This document shows, one piece after another, positions 40,218 through 48,861 of a stretch of 64,000 nt of DNA. Origin of the DNA: Anaerosacchariphilus hominis (GTDB lineage: Bacteria; Bacillota; Clostridia; Lachnospirales; Lachnospiraceae); assembly GCF_014290175.1 (NCBI RefSeq), contig NZ_JACOOR010000003.1:372001-436000 (forward strand), given 5' to 3'. Each line of letters starts with the position of its first letter. The stretch's first letter is position 1. The notes under the pieces are model-generated. The model worked only from the letters and a program-made list of their open reading frames with translations. It did not search any database and was not told where the DNA came from. The position numbers were made by a program, and so were the translations under genes.

Positions 40218-41300
40218 TTACTTACGCACCAGATACTTTCTCATATCAATGGAGCAGGCAATCAGGATAATCAGACCCTTGATGATATACTGCAGGTTCT
40301 GGTTGATGGAAAGGAACTGCAGCGCTACAAAGATAATACGAAGCAGGAATACTCCCATTACTACGCCGCTGATCTTACCGGTACCACCAACAAAGGAAAC
40401 GCCGCCGATAACGCAGGCCGCGATTGCGTCACACTCGTAGTTCAGACCGGTACCTGCCTGGTTAGAACCGATACGGGCGGACTCAATAAATCCGGTAATA
40501 CCATACATACAGCCTGCCAGGGTATGTACCAGAATGGTAGTCTTCATAACATTGACGCCGGATACGTTTGCAGCCTCCGGGCTGGAACCTACCGCGAACA
40601 TATTCTTACCGAAGGTTGTCTTATTCCACATGAACCACATGAAAATAACAACTACGATTGCGTAGAATACATAATTCGGAATTGGAACGCCTGCCACAGA
40701 CAGGTGGCTTCCGGTTACAAAATCTTTGAAGGACTGGTCAAGTCCGGAAAGCGGCTGACCATTGTTGCCGTTAATCATAATGTACATCAGCAGGCAGCCG
40801 TATACGATCAGCTGTGTTGCCAGTGTTACGATGAACGGATGCAGTGAGAATTTCGCCACGAAGAAACCATTGACCCAGCCTACCAGACCGCCCACTGCGA
40901 TGGCAATCAGAATAACCAGCCAAATCGGCATAACCGGAAGATCCGGGAACATTTTTGTGGCATAAGTTACAGACTGCAGCAGGGATGCGGAAATACATGC
41001 GGTCAGACCTACTACTCGTCCGGCAGAAAGGTCTGTACCGGTCAGTACGATACAACCAGCAATACCGCAGGCAATGGGAATATTTGCCGCAGAAAGTGAA
41101 ATAATATTGACGATAGAATCCGGCTTCAGGAAATAGCTGTTCTTCGCCTGTGTGTAAATAATCGCCACAAGAATCAGAATATACATGGCGTTGTTGATCA
41201 GTGTCTCTTTCCAGAAGGTTTTCTTATCCTTGCTGTCCAATGCCTGATAACTGGAAATCTTTGCGTTCCAGCTGGATTTCATATTAGAAAAAACGTTCAT
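40218..41300 (-). CDS. mglC: Galactose/methylgalactoside ABC transporter permease
   Basis: 360 residues, about ten membrane helices. The conserved permease segments are CIVLTGTDLSAGRVVGLTA, GWVNGFFVAKFSLHPFIVTLATQ and GGVSFVGGTGKISGVVMG. It is the third gene of mglB-mglA-mglC, and the adjacent galactokinase supports galactose as substrate. It has a longer N-terminal extension than E. coli MglC, as is usual in Clostridia. Confidence 0.93.
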   Translation of the reverse strand: MNVFSNMKSSWNAKISSYQALDSKDKKTFWKETLINNAMYILILVAIIYTQAKNSYFLKPDSIVNIISLSAANIPIACGIAGCIVLTGTDLSAGRVVGLTACISASLLQSVTYATKMFPDLPVMPIWLVILIAIAVGGLVGWVNGFFVAKFSLHPFIVTLATQLIVYGCLLMYIMINGNNGQPLSGLDQSFKDFVTGSHLSVAGVPIPNYVFYAIVVVIFMWFMWNKTTFGKNMFAVGSSPEAANVSGVNVMKTTILVHTLAGCMYGITGFIESARIGSNQAGTGLNYECDAIAACVIGGVSFVGGTGKISGVVMGVFLLRIIFVALQFLSINQNLQYIIKGLIILIACSIDMRKYLVRK

Positions 41301-41314
41301 ATCGCGCCGCCCCC

Positions 41315-42814
41315 TTATACGTATTTCGCAGCATGAGTCATAATCTCTTCCTGCGTCGTCTCACTTGCATTTACTTCGCCTGCCAGCCGTCCGCCGGACA
41401 TAACCAGGATCCGGTCGCAGATACCAAGAAGCTCCGGCATCTCAGAGGATACCACGATGACACATTTGCCCTTATTGGCCAGGTCTATGATAAGCTGGTA
41501 GATCTCGTACTTCGCTCCTACGTCAATTCCTCGGGTAGGCTCGTCCAGAAGCAGTACTTCCGGCTCGGTCAGAAGCCAGCGTCCCAGAATAACCTTCTGC
41601 TGATTTCCACCGGACAGGGAACGAATCTTCGTCTCCTGGGTCGGGGTCTTCGTATGCATAGCATCAATGGACCACTGGGTATCCTTCTTCATGGACTTTT
41701 CATCCAGCCAGAACCCCATGCGCAGATGCTTCTTTAAGCTGGAAATAACGGTGTTCTCCCGGATATTCAGGATACCAAAGATACCGGTGGCACGACGTTC
41801 CTCCGTCAGCATGGCAAAACCATTTTTGATGGACTCCCGGGCATTGCGGTTCTTTACTTCTTTGCCATAAAGCTTTATCGTTCCGGAATGGCGGGTAGCG
41901 ATACCAAAGATATTCTCCAGGGTCTCTGTTCTTCCGCTGCCGTCCAGACCTGCCAGACCTACGATCTCTCCCTTTCTTACATTGAAAGATACATCCTTCA
42001 GCAGGGAATACTGAGCTGTCAGATTCTCTACCTCCAGCGCAATCTCACCCGGCGTATTGGTCTTCGGCGGGAACTGGTTGGTCAGCTCACGGCCTACCAT
42101 CAGACGGATAATCTCATCGGTAGTCAGCTCACTCGACGGACGGGTTGCCACATACTGACCATCCCGCATGATGGTAACTTCATCAGAAATCCGTAAAATC
42201 TCTGCCATCTTATGGGAAATATAGATAATGCCGCAGCCTCTGTCACGCAGCATATTTATAATCTCGAATAAATGCTCTACCTCCTGCTCTGTCAGTGAAG
42301 AAGTAGGCTCGTCAAATACGATGACCTTGGAATTATAGGAAACGGCTTTCGCAATCTCCACCATCTGTCTCTGGGATACCGGCATGGTACTCATAATCCG
42401 CTTCGGATCCACGTCAATGCCCAGTTCCTTAAAAACAGCCTTCGTATCATCGTATATTTTTTTCTCATTTACCATGACGCCTGCAATCTTGGGATAACGT
42501 CCCAGCCACAGGTTGTCCATTACATTACGCTTCAGTGCCTGATTCAGCTCCTGATGCACCATTGCCACACCGTTTTCCAGTGCTTCCTTCGAATTCTTGA
42601 AATTAATTTCTTTGCCTTCCAGAAAAATCTGTCCGCTATTCTTGGCATACATACCAAACAAGCATTTCATCAGGGTGGATTTTCCTGCGCCGTTTTCTCC
42701 CATCAGCGCGTGGACGGTTCCCCTCTTCACTGTCAAAGAAACATGATCCAGCGCCTTGACACCGGGGAATTCTTTACAGATGTCTGTCATTTGTAAGAGA
42801 ACATCATGCTCCAT
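41315..42814 (-). CDS. mglA: Galactose/methylgalactoside ABC transporter ATP-binding protein
   Basis: 499 residues with two fused ATPase domains, as in all carbohydrate CUT2 importers. First domain: Walker [14 protein letters not shown], signature [13 protein letters not shown], Walker [14 protein letters not shown]. Second domain: degenerate Walker [11 protein letters not shown], signature [15 protein letters not shown], Walker [15 protein letters not shown]. The ATG at 42814 follows GGGAGG by 6 nt; the upstream extension to 42841 has no site. Confidence 0.94.
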   Translation of the reverse strand: MEHDVLLQMTDICKEFPGVKALDHVSLTVKRGTVHALMGENGAGKSTLMKCLFGMYAKNSGQIFLEGKEINFKNSKEALENGVAMVHQELNQALKRNVMDNLWLGRYPKIAGVMVNEKKIYDDTKAVFKELGIDVDPKRIMSTMPVSQRQMVEIAKAVSYNSKVIVFDEPTSSLTEQEVEHLFEIINMLRDRGCGIIYISHKMAEILRISDEVTIMRDGQYVATRPSSELTTDEIIRLMVGRELTNQFPPKTNTPGEIALEVENLTAQYSLLKDVSFNVRKGEIVGLAGLDGSGRTETLENIFGIATRHSGTIKLYGKEVKNRNARESIKNGFAMLTEERRATGIFGILNIRENTVISSLKKHLRMGFWLDEKSMKKDTQWSIDAMHTKTPTQETKIRSLSGGNQQKVILGRWLLTEPEVLLLDEPTRGIDVGAKYEIYQLIIDLANKGKCVIVVSSEMPELLGICDRILVMSGGRLAGEVNASETTQEEIMTHAAKYV

Positions 42815-42837
42815 ACTCTTCCTCCCATCTCGTTGAC

Positions 42838-42871
42838 ACAAAGGCGGACGTAACTTACGGCCGCCTTTGTT
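42838..42871 (-). terminator. Intercistronic hairpin between mglB and mglA
   Basis: CAAAGGCGG-CGTAA and its near complement form a strong stem with a tiny loop and no long T-run. In binding-protein operons such stems limit read-through or protect the upstream mRNA, giving more binding protein than ATPase. Confidence 0.65.
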
Positions 42872-42912
42872 GTATCCTTACTTTGCTATCTTTTTCAATC
42901 GTTTCCTGTGAT

Positions 42913-44085
42913 TTACTCTCCTGTGTACGGTGCGTACGGAACGTAAATCTTGTTGCTGATCTCTGCGTCTGCATTGTAGCTGTCAGTTCCGTCTGTCAGA
43001 GCTGCGCCCTTAGCTGCGTTCTGAGCCATGATGGAGATACAGTCTGCCATACCCTCTGCGTCCTGCTTGATGGTACCAACCATCTTGCCGTCGCTGATAA
43101 GCTGCTTCGCTGCGTCTGTAGCGTCTACGCCGAATACCGGAATCAGAGTGGAATCAGCTGTTCCCAGGTTATATCCCTTATCGTTCAGTGCGGAGATAAC
43201 GCCCTCAGCCATACCGTCGTTGTTGCAGATAACCAGCTCGATCATGTTGCCGTTACCCTCGTTGTACTGGGACAGGTTGGTGGTCATGTAGTTATTTGCA
43301 GCGGTTGCGCTCCATGCGCCATCCTGGTCTACCTGATACTTGTCTGTGTTGGTCGGGTCGAAGTACTCAAGCTCCGGCTTACCAGCCTCGGTAAGAACTG
43401 CGTTAGCGTCCTCTACTGCGAACTGAGTACGGTAAATAGCCTCTGCGTTACCAAGCTGACCCATCATCATAGCGTAGGAAATCTTGCCGTCGCCGTTCAG
43501 GTCAACCTTGTCAAAGTTCTCAACCAGGTAATCGCCGATCATCTTGCCCTGCATATGTCCTGCTTCCGGAGCGTCTGTTCCAACGAATGCGCACTTGTCA
43601 TAGGAACCAAGAACCTGTCCTGCTGTAGCATCATCCTCAACTGCTCTGTTGAAGAAGATCAGGTCAACGCCCTTAGCGGATGCCTTATCAACAACTGCCT
43701 GGGAAGCGTCTACAGAACCGGAGGTAACGATGTTTACGATCAGGATGTTTGCGCCCTGTGCAAGAGCGGTATCGATCTGCTCGTTCTGTGTGGTCTGGTT
43801 GTTGTTTGCGTCATAGTTCTGATACTTTACTCCAAGGCTGTCCAGCTTCGCATCCAGTGCGGTACGAACAGAAGAGATATATGTGTCAGAGTAGGTGTAA
43901 TAGAATACTGCGATGTTAGCGTCGGAGAGATCTCCGGTTGCCTCTGCAGCGTCTGCTACATCCCCTGCTTCTGCCTCTGCAGTAGCGTCAGCTGCCGGAG
44001 TGTCCTCCTTCTTGCCGCCGCAGCCTGCCAGCATGGATAATGCCATAGCGCCGCATAATACAACTGCTAAAAGTTTCTTTTTCAT
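42913..44085 (-). CDS. mglB: Galactose/glucose-binding lipoprotein
   Basis: 390 residues. The signal peptide has lipobox LAGC, followed by an Ala/Glu/Asp-rich linker to about residue 55 and a type I periplasmic-binding fold. It shows NIAVFYYTYSDTYISSVR, QNEQIDTALAQGANILIVN, FFNRAVE, and a calcium-binding EF-hand-like loop LNGDGKISYAMM. The last is diagnostic for the glucose/galactose-binding group. It is the first gene of the mgl operon and is preceded by GGGAGG. Confidence 0.94.
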   Translation of the reverse strand: MKKKLLAVVLCGAMALSMLAGCGGKKEDTPAADATAEAEAGDVADAAEATGDLSDANIAVFYYTYSDTYISSVRTALDAKLDSLGVKYQNYDANNNQTTQNEQIDTALAQGANILIVNIVTSGSVDASQAVVDKASAKGVDLIFFNRAVEDDATAGQVLGSYDKCAFVGTDAPEAGHMQGKMIGDYLVENFDKVDLNGDGKISYAMMMGQLGNAEAIYRTQFAVEDANAVLTEAGKPELEYFDPTNTDKYQVDQDGAWSATAANNYMTTNLSQYNEGNGNMIELVICNNDGMAEGVISALNDKGYNLGTADSTLIPVFGVDATDAAKQLISDGKMVGTIKQDAEGMADCISIMAQNAAKGAALTDGTDSYNADAEISNKIYVPYAPYTGE

Positions 44086-44131
44086 AGTGAATCCTCCCTT
44101 TAATATGGTTGCAGTTACGAACTACATTGAA

Positions 44132-44159
44132 ATTATAACATAATCCCAAATAAATCAAA
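44132..44159 (-). promoter_or_regulatory. mgl operon promoter
   Basis: Minus-strand TTTGAT (44159-44154), a 16-nt spacer and a perfect TATAAT (44137-44132), about 47 nt before mglB. No catabolite-repression site could be fixed with confidence. Confidence 0.6.
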
Positions 44160-44229
44160 TGTATTTTTTTACTTTTTTAGGTTAATATTTTACGTTTTGA
44201 AGTTTGATTTCTGTTGGTTTTCCCAGTGA

Positions 44230-44258
44230 TTGACAAGCAATTCAAAATCGTTTACTAT
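44230..44258 (+). promoter_or_regulatory. galK promoter
   Basis: TTGACA (44230-44235), 17 nt, TACTAT (44253-44258). It is divergent from the mgl promoter, so one regulator could serve both. Confidence 0.7.
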
Positions 44259-44299
44259 GAAATCATGTATAAATTTCACATAATATAAGGAGAGTTCTA

Positions 44300-45580
44300 A
44301 TGAAAACAACGGGAGAAGTAAAAAATCTGTTACAAAACCGGGAGTTGGATTCCACATTACTGGACATTTACCTGGACGAAAGCCGTCTGGATTATCAGCG
44401 TCAGCGTTACATCGACGCCCTGACACGCTATGAGGAGCTGTATGGGACCGGAGAAATCGCTATCTTCAGCGCGCCGGGCCGCAGCGAGATCGGCGGCAAT
44501 CACACCGACCATCAGCACGGTGAAGTACTGGCTGCCTCTATTAACCTGGACGCCATCGCCATCACCGCGCCGCTGGCAGAGCCGGTTGTCCGCGTGGTAT
44601 CTGACGGTTACGACATGATTACCGTATCCCTGGACGATCTGGGGGTAAAGGATGAGCTGATGGGAACCACCGATTCCCTGATCCGCGGCGTGCTGGAAGG
44701 AATCAAAAACCATGGCGGCAAAATCGGCGGCTTCCAGGCCTATGTGACCAGCGATGTACTGATTGGCGCAGGCCTGTCCTCCTCTGCCGCTTTCGAAACC
44801 ATCATCGGAACCATTGTATCCGGCCTCTACAATGAGATGAAGCTTTCCCCGGTTGATATTGCCATCATCGGCCAGTATGCGGAGAATGTCCACTTTGGCA
44901 AACCCTCCGGCCTCATGGATCAGATGGCCAGCTCTGTGGGTAATCTGGTACATATTGATTTCGCGGATGTGGCTCATCCGGTCATCGAAAACGTAAGCTG
45001 CGACCTGGCGAAATACGGCTATAGCCTGTGTATCACCGACACCAAGGGCTCCCATGCGGACCTGACCCCGGATTATGCAGCCGTTCCCGCTGAGATGCGC
45101 GCCGTAGCTGCTGTACTCGGTCAGGAGCTTCTGCATGGTATTACTCTGGAGCAGCTTTTCTCCCATGCTGCAGAGATTCGTGAAAAGACCGGCGACCGCG
45201 CTTACTTACGCGCCATTCACTTCGTAACGGAAAATGTGCGGGTGCAGGAAGAGGTGGCTGCTCTGAAGGCAGAAGACTTCGACGCTTTCCTGAAAACCGT
45301 AAAGGCCTCCGGCGATTCCTCCTTCAAGTATCTCCAGAACGTATACACCAACCACGACACTACCCACCAGAACGTGTCTGTGGCCCTGGCAGTCAGCGAC
45401 GCCATTCTCGGTAGCAACGGCGTCAGCCGTGTCCACGGCGGCGGCTTTGCCGGAACTATCCAGGCTTTCGTGAAGAATGAGGCTGTAGCCGGGTACAAGG
45501 CTGCCCTTGACGGTGTATTCGGCGAAGGCGCCTGCGATGTACTGATGATTCGGAAGTACGGCGGAATGCAGGTTCTGTAA
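44300..45580 (+). CDS. galK: Galactokinase, clostridial type
   Basis: GHMP-family kinase making galactose 1-phosphate, 426 residues. The sugar-binding signature is SAPGRSEIGGNHTDHQHG (E. coli: GRVNLIGEHTDYN-like), and the ATP loop is IGAGLSSSAAFETIIG. The third GHMP motif is VSRVHGGGFAGTIQAF. It is longer at the N-terminus than enterobacterial GalK, typical for this clade. Placement opposite mglBAC supports galactose use. AAGGAGAG precedes the ATG. Confidence 0.92.
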   Translation: MKTTGEVKNLLQNRELDSTLLDIYLDESRLDYQRQRYIDALTRYEELYGTGEIAIFSAPGRSEIGGNHTDHQHGEVLAASINLDAIAITAPLAEPVVRVVSDGYDMITVSLDDLGVKDELMGTTDSLIRGVLEGIKNHGGKIGGFQAYVTSDVLIGAGLSSSAAFETIIGTIVSGLYNEMKLSPVDIAIIGQYAENVHFGKPSGLMDQMASSVGNLVHIDFADVAHPVIENVSCDLAKYGYSLCITDTKGSHADLTPDYAAVPAEMRAVAAVLGQELLHGITLEQLFSHAAEIREKTGDRAYLRAIHFVTENVRVQEEVAALKAEDFDAFLKTVKASGDSSFKYLQNVYTNHDTTHQNVSVALAVSDAILGSNGVSRVHGGGFAGTIQAFVKNEAVAGYKAALDGVFGEGACDVLMIRKYGGMQVL

Positions 45581-45594
45581 ATCCAGATTCTGAG

Positions 45595-46902
45595 TCAAAA
45601 AACGATGGGCTCCGGTTTCCATGCCGGTTGGCCCATCGTTTTTTTGTTGTCCTCAAAGCCAAAGTTTTTAGTAGAGAGCTTAATCGCATAAGCGGGTTTG
45701 TGGGTATCCATATAGACCTTTAAGCTCTTGGCTCTGGTGTTATCGGCAGATTTGACTTCAATGGGAATGAGCTGCCCGTCACGCTGAATGATAAAATCAA
45801 CCTCTGCCCCCCGCTCTGACTCCCAATAATAAGTGTGATAGCTGTTTATGGAGAGCTGCACATTGACATAGTTCTCCGCCATACCGCCCTTAAAATCGTT
45901 AATTTCCTCGACCATATAAAGAATGTCATTGGCAGCTAAATCCTTCTTTGCACAAAGTAATCCCAAGTCAGACACATAAATCTTAAACGCATCAATATCA
46001 CGATAGTTTTCCAGCGGCTTTTTGATTTGCTCCACCTTGTAAACCCTTGACACGATGCCAGACAGGCAAAGCCATTCGATCGCATTTTCAAATTCAGAAG
46101 CCCGTCCGCCCTTCTTAATCAGCTTATATTGGAAACGCGTATTCTTCTTGGAGAGCTGAACGGTAATATTGTCATAGGCAAGCCTTGTTTTCTTGATTTC
46201 GTTCAGGTTGTTATATTTGCTCATATCATTCAAATAGCTTACAAGTATCGTATCCTGCGTATGACGGACAAGAATGTAATCCTTCGTCTCCGCAAACTGC
46301 ATCACGCACTCCGGCATACCGCCGACCACAAGATATTGACGGTAAAGCTGCATTGCGGCGTCATGCAAAGCAGATGGCAGCGGTGTATCGGTTTGGAAGG
46401 ACTCTTTTATCTGTTCCACTAAATCGTTCTTACCGAGAGCCAACATAAATTCTTCCATATCCATAGGATAAAGCGTTTTCATATCAACCTTTCCTACGGG
46501 GAAAGAGAATTTCGCTCTGCCCACCGCAACGCTGAGCAGGCTGCCTGCGACAATAATGTGGTAATCCGGAGCATCCTCGCAAAAATATTTGAGAGAAGTC
46601 AACGCCCTTTCACAGAGCTGCACCTCATCAAAAACGATCAGAGTCTTTTCTGTGACGATGGTCTGACCTGCGATATGAGATAAAATCGGTATCAGATAAT
46701 CTGGACTGATGTTTTCTTCAAAAGTTTTGTTCAACTTTGGATTCGTTTCAAAGTTGAAATAAGCCACATTTTCATAGTGGGTGCGCCCGAACTCCAGAAT
46801 GGAATAGGTTTTTCCGACCTGTCTTGCACCCTGTAAAATAAGGGGCTTGCGGTGTTCGTTTTCTTTCCACGCTTTCAAGAAGCCCATAATCTTTCTATAC
46901 AT
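45595..46902 (-). CDS. AAA+ ATPase with DUF4143, C-terminus altered
   Basis: 435 residues. The N-terminal AAA domain (Walker A LILQGARQVGKTYS, Walker B LIVFDEVQLCERALTSLKYF, sensor VAGSLLSVA) is followed by a DUF4143 domain. That has a restriction-enzyme-like core (ESERGAEVDFIIQRDG and PIEVKSADN). Function of the family is unsettled; it is common in gut anaerobes. After KNFGFEDNKK the last dozen or so residues are translated from the galK terminator hairpin, so the native end was lost. AAGGAGG precedes the ATG. It is AT-richer than galK, suggesting acquisition. Confidence 0.85.
   Translation of the reverse strand: MYRKIMGFLKAWKENEHRKPLILQGARQVGKTYSILEFGRTHYENVAYFNFETNPKLNKTFEENISPDYLIPILSHIAGQTIVTEKTLIVFDEVQLCERALTSLKYFCEDAPDYHIIVAGSLLSVAVGRAKFSFPVGKVDMKTLYPMDMEEFMLALGKNDLVEQIKESFQTDTPLPSALHDAAMQLYRQYLVVGGMPECVMQFAETKDYILVRHTQDTILVSYLNDMSKYNNLNEIKKTRLAYDNITVQLSKKNTRFQYKLIKKGGRASEFENAIEWLCLSGIVSRVYKVEQIKKPLENYRDIDAFKIYVSDLGLLCAKKDLAANDILYMVEEINDFKGGMAENYVNVQLSINSYHTYYWESERGAEVDFIIQRDGQLIPIEVKSADNTRAKSLKVYMDTHKPAYAIKLSTKNFGFEDNKKTMGQPAWKPEPIVF
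45597..45645 (+). terminator. galK terminator
   Basis: AACGATGGGC pairs with GCCCATCGTT, with an inner CCGG/CCGG stem, followed by TTTTTTT on the plus strand. The convergent ATPase gene's last codons are read from this same hairpin. Confidence 0.88.
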
Positions 46903-47041
46903 AATCCGTCCTCCTTAAAGGTACTGACCATAGCATAGCAGATATTCATGTAAAAATCAGCGTAATTTTCTTTAGTTTTCACACTAATAAGCACGATTAT
47001 TTTCAATAATATATCACAATATGACACGAATACCGTGATTT

Positions 47042-47290
47042 CTACACTCTACATTTAAAGAATAAAAAGTTTCTCAAGGGATGTACAGGACAGCGGAATT
47101 CCTCCGTTATCTCTTCCGGTTCATATAAAGAAGAAAGGAACAGAACCACAAAAGCCATATCGTAATTCAGCATCATACCGGACATCTGTCCGTATCGCTC
47201 CCGCAGCACCCGGCAGAGCCCGCAGTATATGTTCTGATATCGGGCAATTTCTTCTTTGCCGCAAAATTCAAGGTTTGTGACCTGTTCCAA
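47042..47290 (-). pseudogene. Fragment of a DUF5685-type protein
   Basis: An 82-codon frame with only a TTG start. It contains YQNIYCGLCRVLRERYGQ and LNYDMAFVVLFLSSLYEPEE, the beginning of the larger (about 300-residue) DUF5685-like proteins. After FRCPVHP the frame ends within 15 residues, and an in-frame TAA lies just before the start. Truncated at both ends, it is a relic. Family identification is from memory of these motifs. Confidence 0.55.
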
Positions 47291-47341
47291 CCCTTAATTT
47301 TTTATAAACTGCATGATGGATTTTTTATATTTTACTGCTTA

Positions 47342-48847
47342 TTACTCCACCACATTCAGATAGCTGCTTACGCAATACAGAGTCTGTCCATTGTATTCCA
47401 CCCTGGACCATCCATAATCTGTATTGATTCCGGTCCGCACAAAGACTTCGCCTGCAGTGACCGTTGCCACCACAACCGCATCCGGATTCGTCACGCTAGG
47501 AAGCTTCCGCAGGTTTACTTCGATCTTCGGTGTCACATTTTCCGAAACCTTCGTAAATTTCGTCTTCAATCCGTCATCCGGCTCCTTCACCGGCGTCTGA
47601 TGGGATAAATCCGTCGTCAGATAGTTGGATACTGCATAATAGCGTTCGCCGTCAATGAGAAGCCGGGACCAGCCGCTGTCACTGATGCCGGTTCTGGTGG
47701 CCGTCTCTCCATTGGTCAGGGTCCGAAGTACCGTACTGTCGGAGCCCTGGCTGGGCATATCACGCAGGTTGGTCACGTCTTTAGACGTAACTGTTTCTTC
47801 TACCTCCTGAAACTTCATCAGTGCCTCCACATCCGCCTCGGCCTCTTCCGGTGCTTCCTGGTTCTGTGCCTGGGCGCTGCTCTCATATCCGAAATACGCC
47901 ACATTGGCGTCCACCGGCTTTGGAACGCCTGCTACCGTACCATTGTTGGTATACTGCCACATGGCATGCGTGCCGCTGTAGCTGGATGTAGCTGTCTGGG
48001 GATAGGGCGCCGCCGGATACTGGGATACCCAGATCTTAAAGCTCTTGTCAATCCGGGAGGTTTCCCATTTCAAATCTTCTTCCATTTCGTTTTTGGAAGC
48101 GTAAAACACCGGGGTGTAGCCCTGCTTGTAAATCTCATTCAGAAAGGCAATGGCACAGTCGGTCCGCTCCGTTTTGGTAAGACTGTACAGCCGGTTCTCC
48201 GGATTTCCAAACCCCTCGCAGTTGTAGGCTACCGGGTAGGTAATGGGATACTGGGAAATGATATCTGCTGCCCACTGTGCTTCCTCCACTGCTTCTGCTT
48301 CCGATACTGCTGTGGAGAAAAAGTAAGCACCTATTTTGATTCCGTTTGCCGACGCTTCCTGCATGTTATACCGGGCATTGCTGTCCTCCACAATCTCTCC
48401 GCTGCTCTGGGTACGATAGCCCACCCGTATCATGGCAAAATCGATGCCTGCATCTGCAACTGCTTTCCAGTCAATAGTTCCCTGAAACCGGGAAACATCA
48501 ATACCAAGGGTCACTTCATCCGTTTCTGCTGCATGTTCGGAAATCAGAATTTTTGAAACTGCCGTTTCTGCCCCGGTCTCATCGGGAGTCAGATTCTCCG
48601 TGCTCTGCGGATCTTCATAATCCAGCTCCTCTTTATCCACTACTTCCTCTTCCGTATCGGCAATGACCTGAACTTCCTCGGCTTTTTCCGGTTCTTCCTT
48701 TTCACCCCGGAAAATCAGAAAATACAGAACAACACATAGTCCCAGCACACACAGGATGGCCGCCAGAACTGCAAGCACAGTTCGTACGGAAAAACCACTC
48801 TCCTCCTCATCCCATTCATTAAAATCCTGTCTGCTTTCTCTTTTCAT
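47342..48847 (-). CDS. Membrane-anchored GH25 muramidase-like protein with two SH3 domains
   Basis: 501 residues. A membrane helix (about 22-46) and an acidic linker lead to the GH25 domain (about 112-320: TLGIDVSRFQGTIDW, FAMIRVGYR, GIKIGAYFFSTAVSEAEA), followed by two bacterial SH3-like repeats (about 350-500). The usual catalytic Asp-x-Glu reads N209-C-E211 in PVAYNCEGF: Asp is Asn while Glu remains. It may be a subfamily trait or weaken hydrolysis. It lies 14 nt after blaR, so it is the likely output of the BlaI/BlaR system. Confidence 0.85.
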   Translation of the reverse strand: MKRESRQDFNEWDEEESGFSVRTVLAVLAAILCVLGLCVVLYFLIFRGEKEEPEKAEEVQVIADTEEEVVDKEELDYEDPQSTENLTPDETGAETAVSKILISEHAAETDEVTLGIDVSRFQGTIDWKAVADAGIDFAMIRVGYRTQSSGEIVEDSNARYNMQEASANGIKIGAYFFSTAVSEAEAVEEAQWAADIISQYPITYPVAYNCEGFGNPENRLYSLTKTERTDCAIAFLNEIYKQGYTPVFYASKNEMEEDLKWETSRIDKSFKIWVSQYPAAPYPQTATSSYSGTHAMWQYTNNGTVAGVPKPVDANVAYFGYESSAQAQNQEAPEEAEADVEALMKFQEVEETVTSKDVTNLRDMPSQGSDSTVLRTLTNGETATRTGISDSGWSRLLIDGERYYAVSNYLTTDLSHQTPVKEPDDGLKTKFTKVSENVTPKIEVNLRKLPSVTNPDAVVVATVTAGEVFVRTGINTDYGWSRVEYNGQTLYCVSSYLNVVE

Positions 48848-48861
48848 ACGTCTTGTCTCCT

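Noticed and set aside
42883..44040. 385-codon plus-strand frame, Cys/Val/Leu-rich
   Set aside because: Mirror of the mglB coding strand; it reads like a membrane protein only because mglB codons are biased.
44357..45166. 269-codon minus-strand frame inside galK
   Set aside because: Antisense to galK; no start signal.
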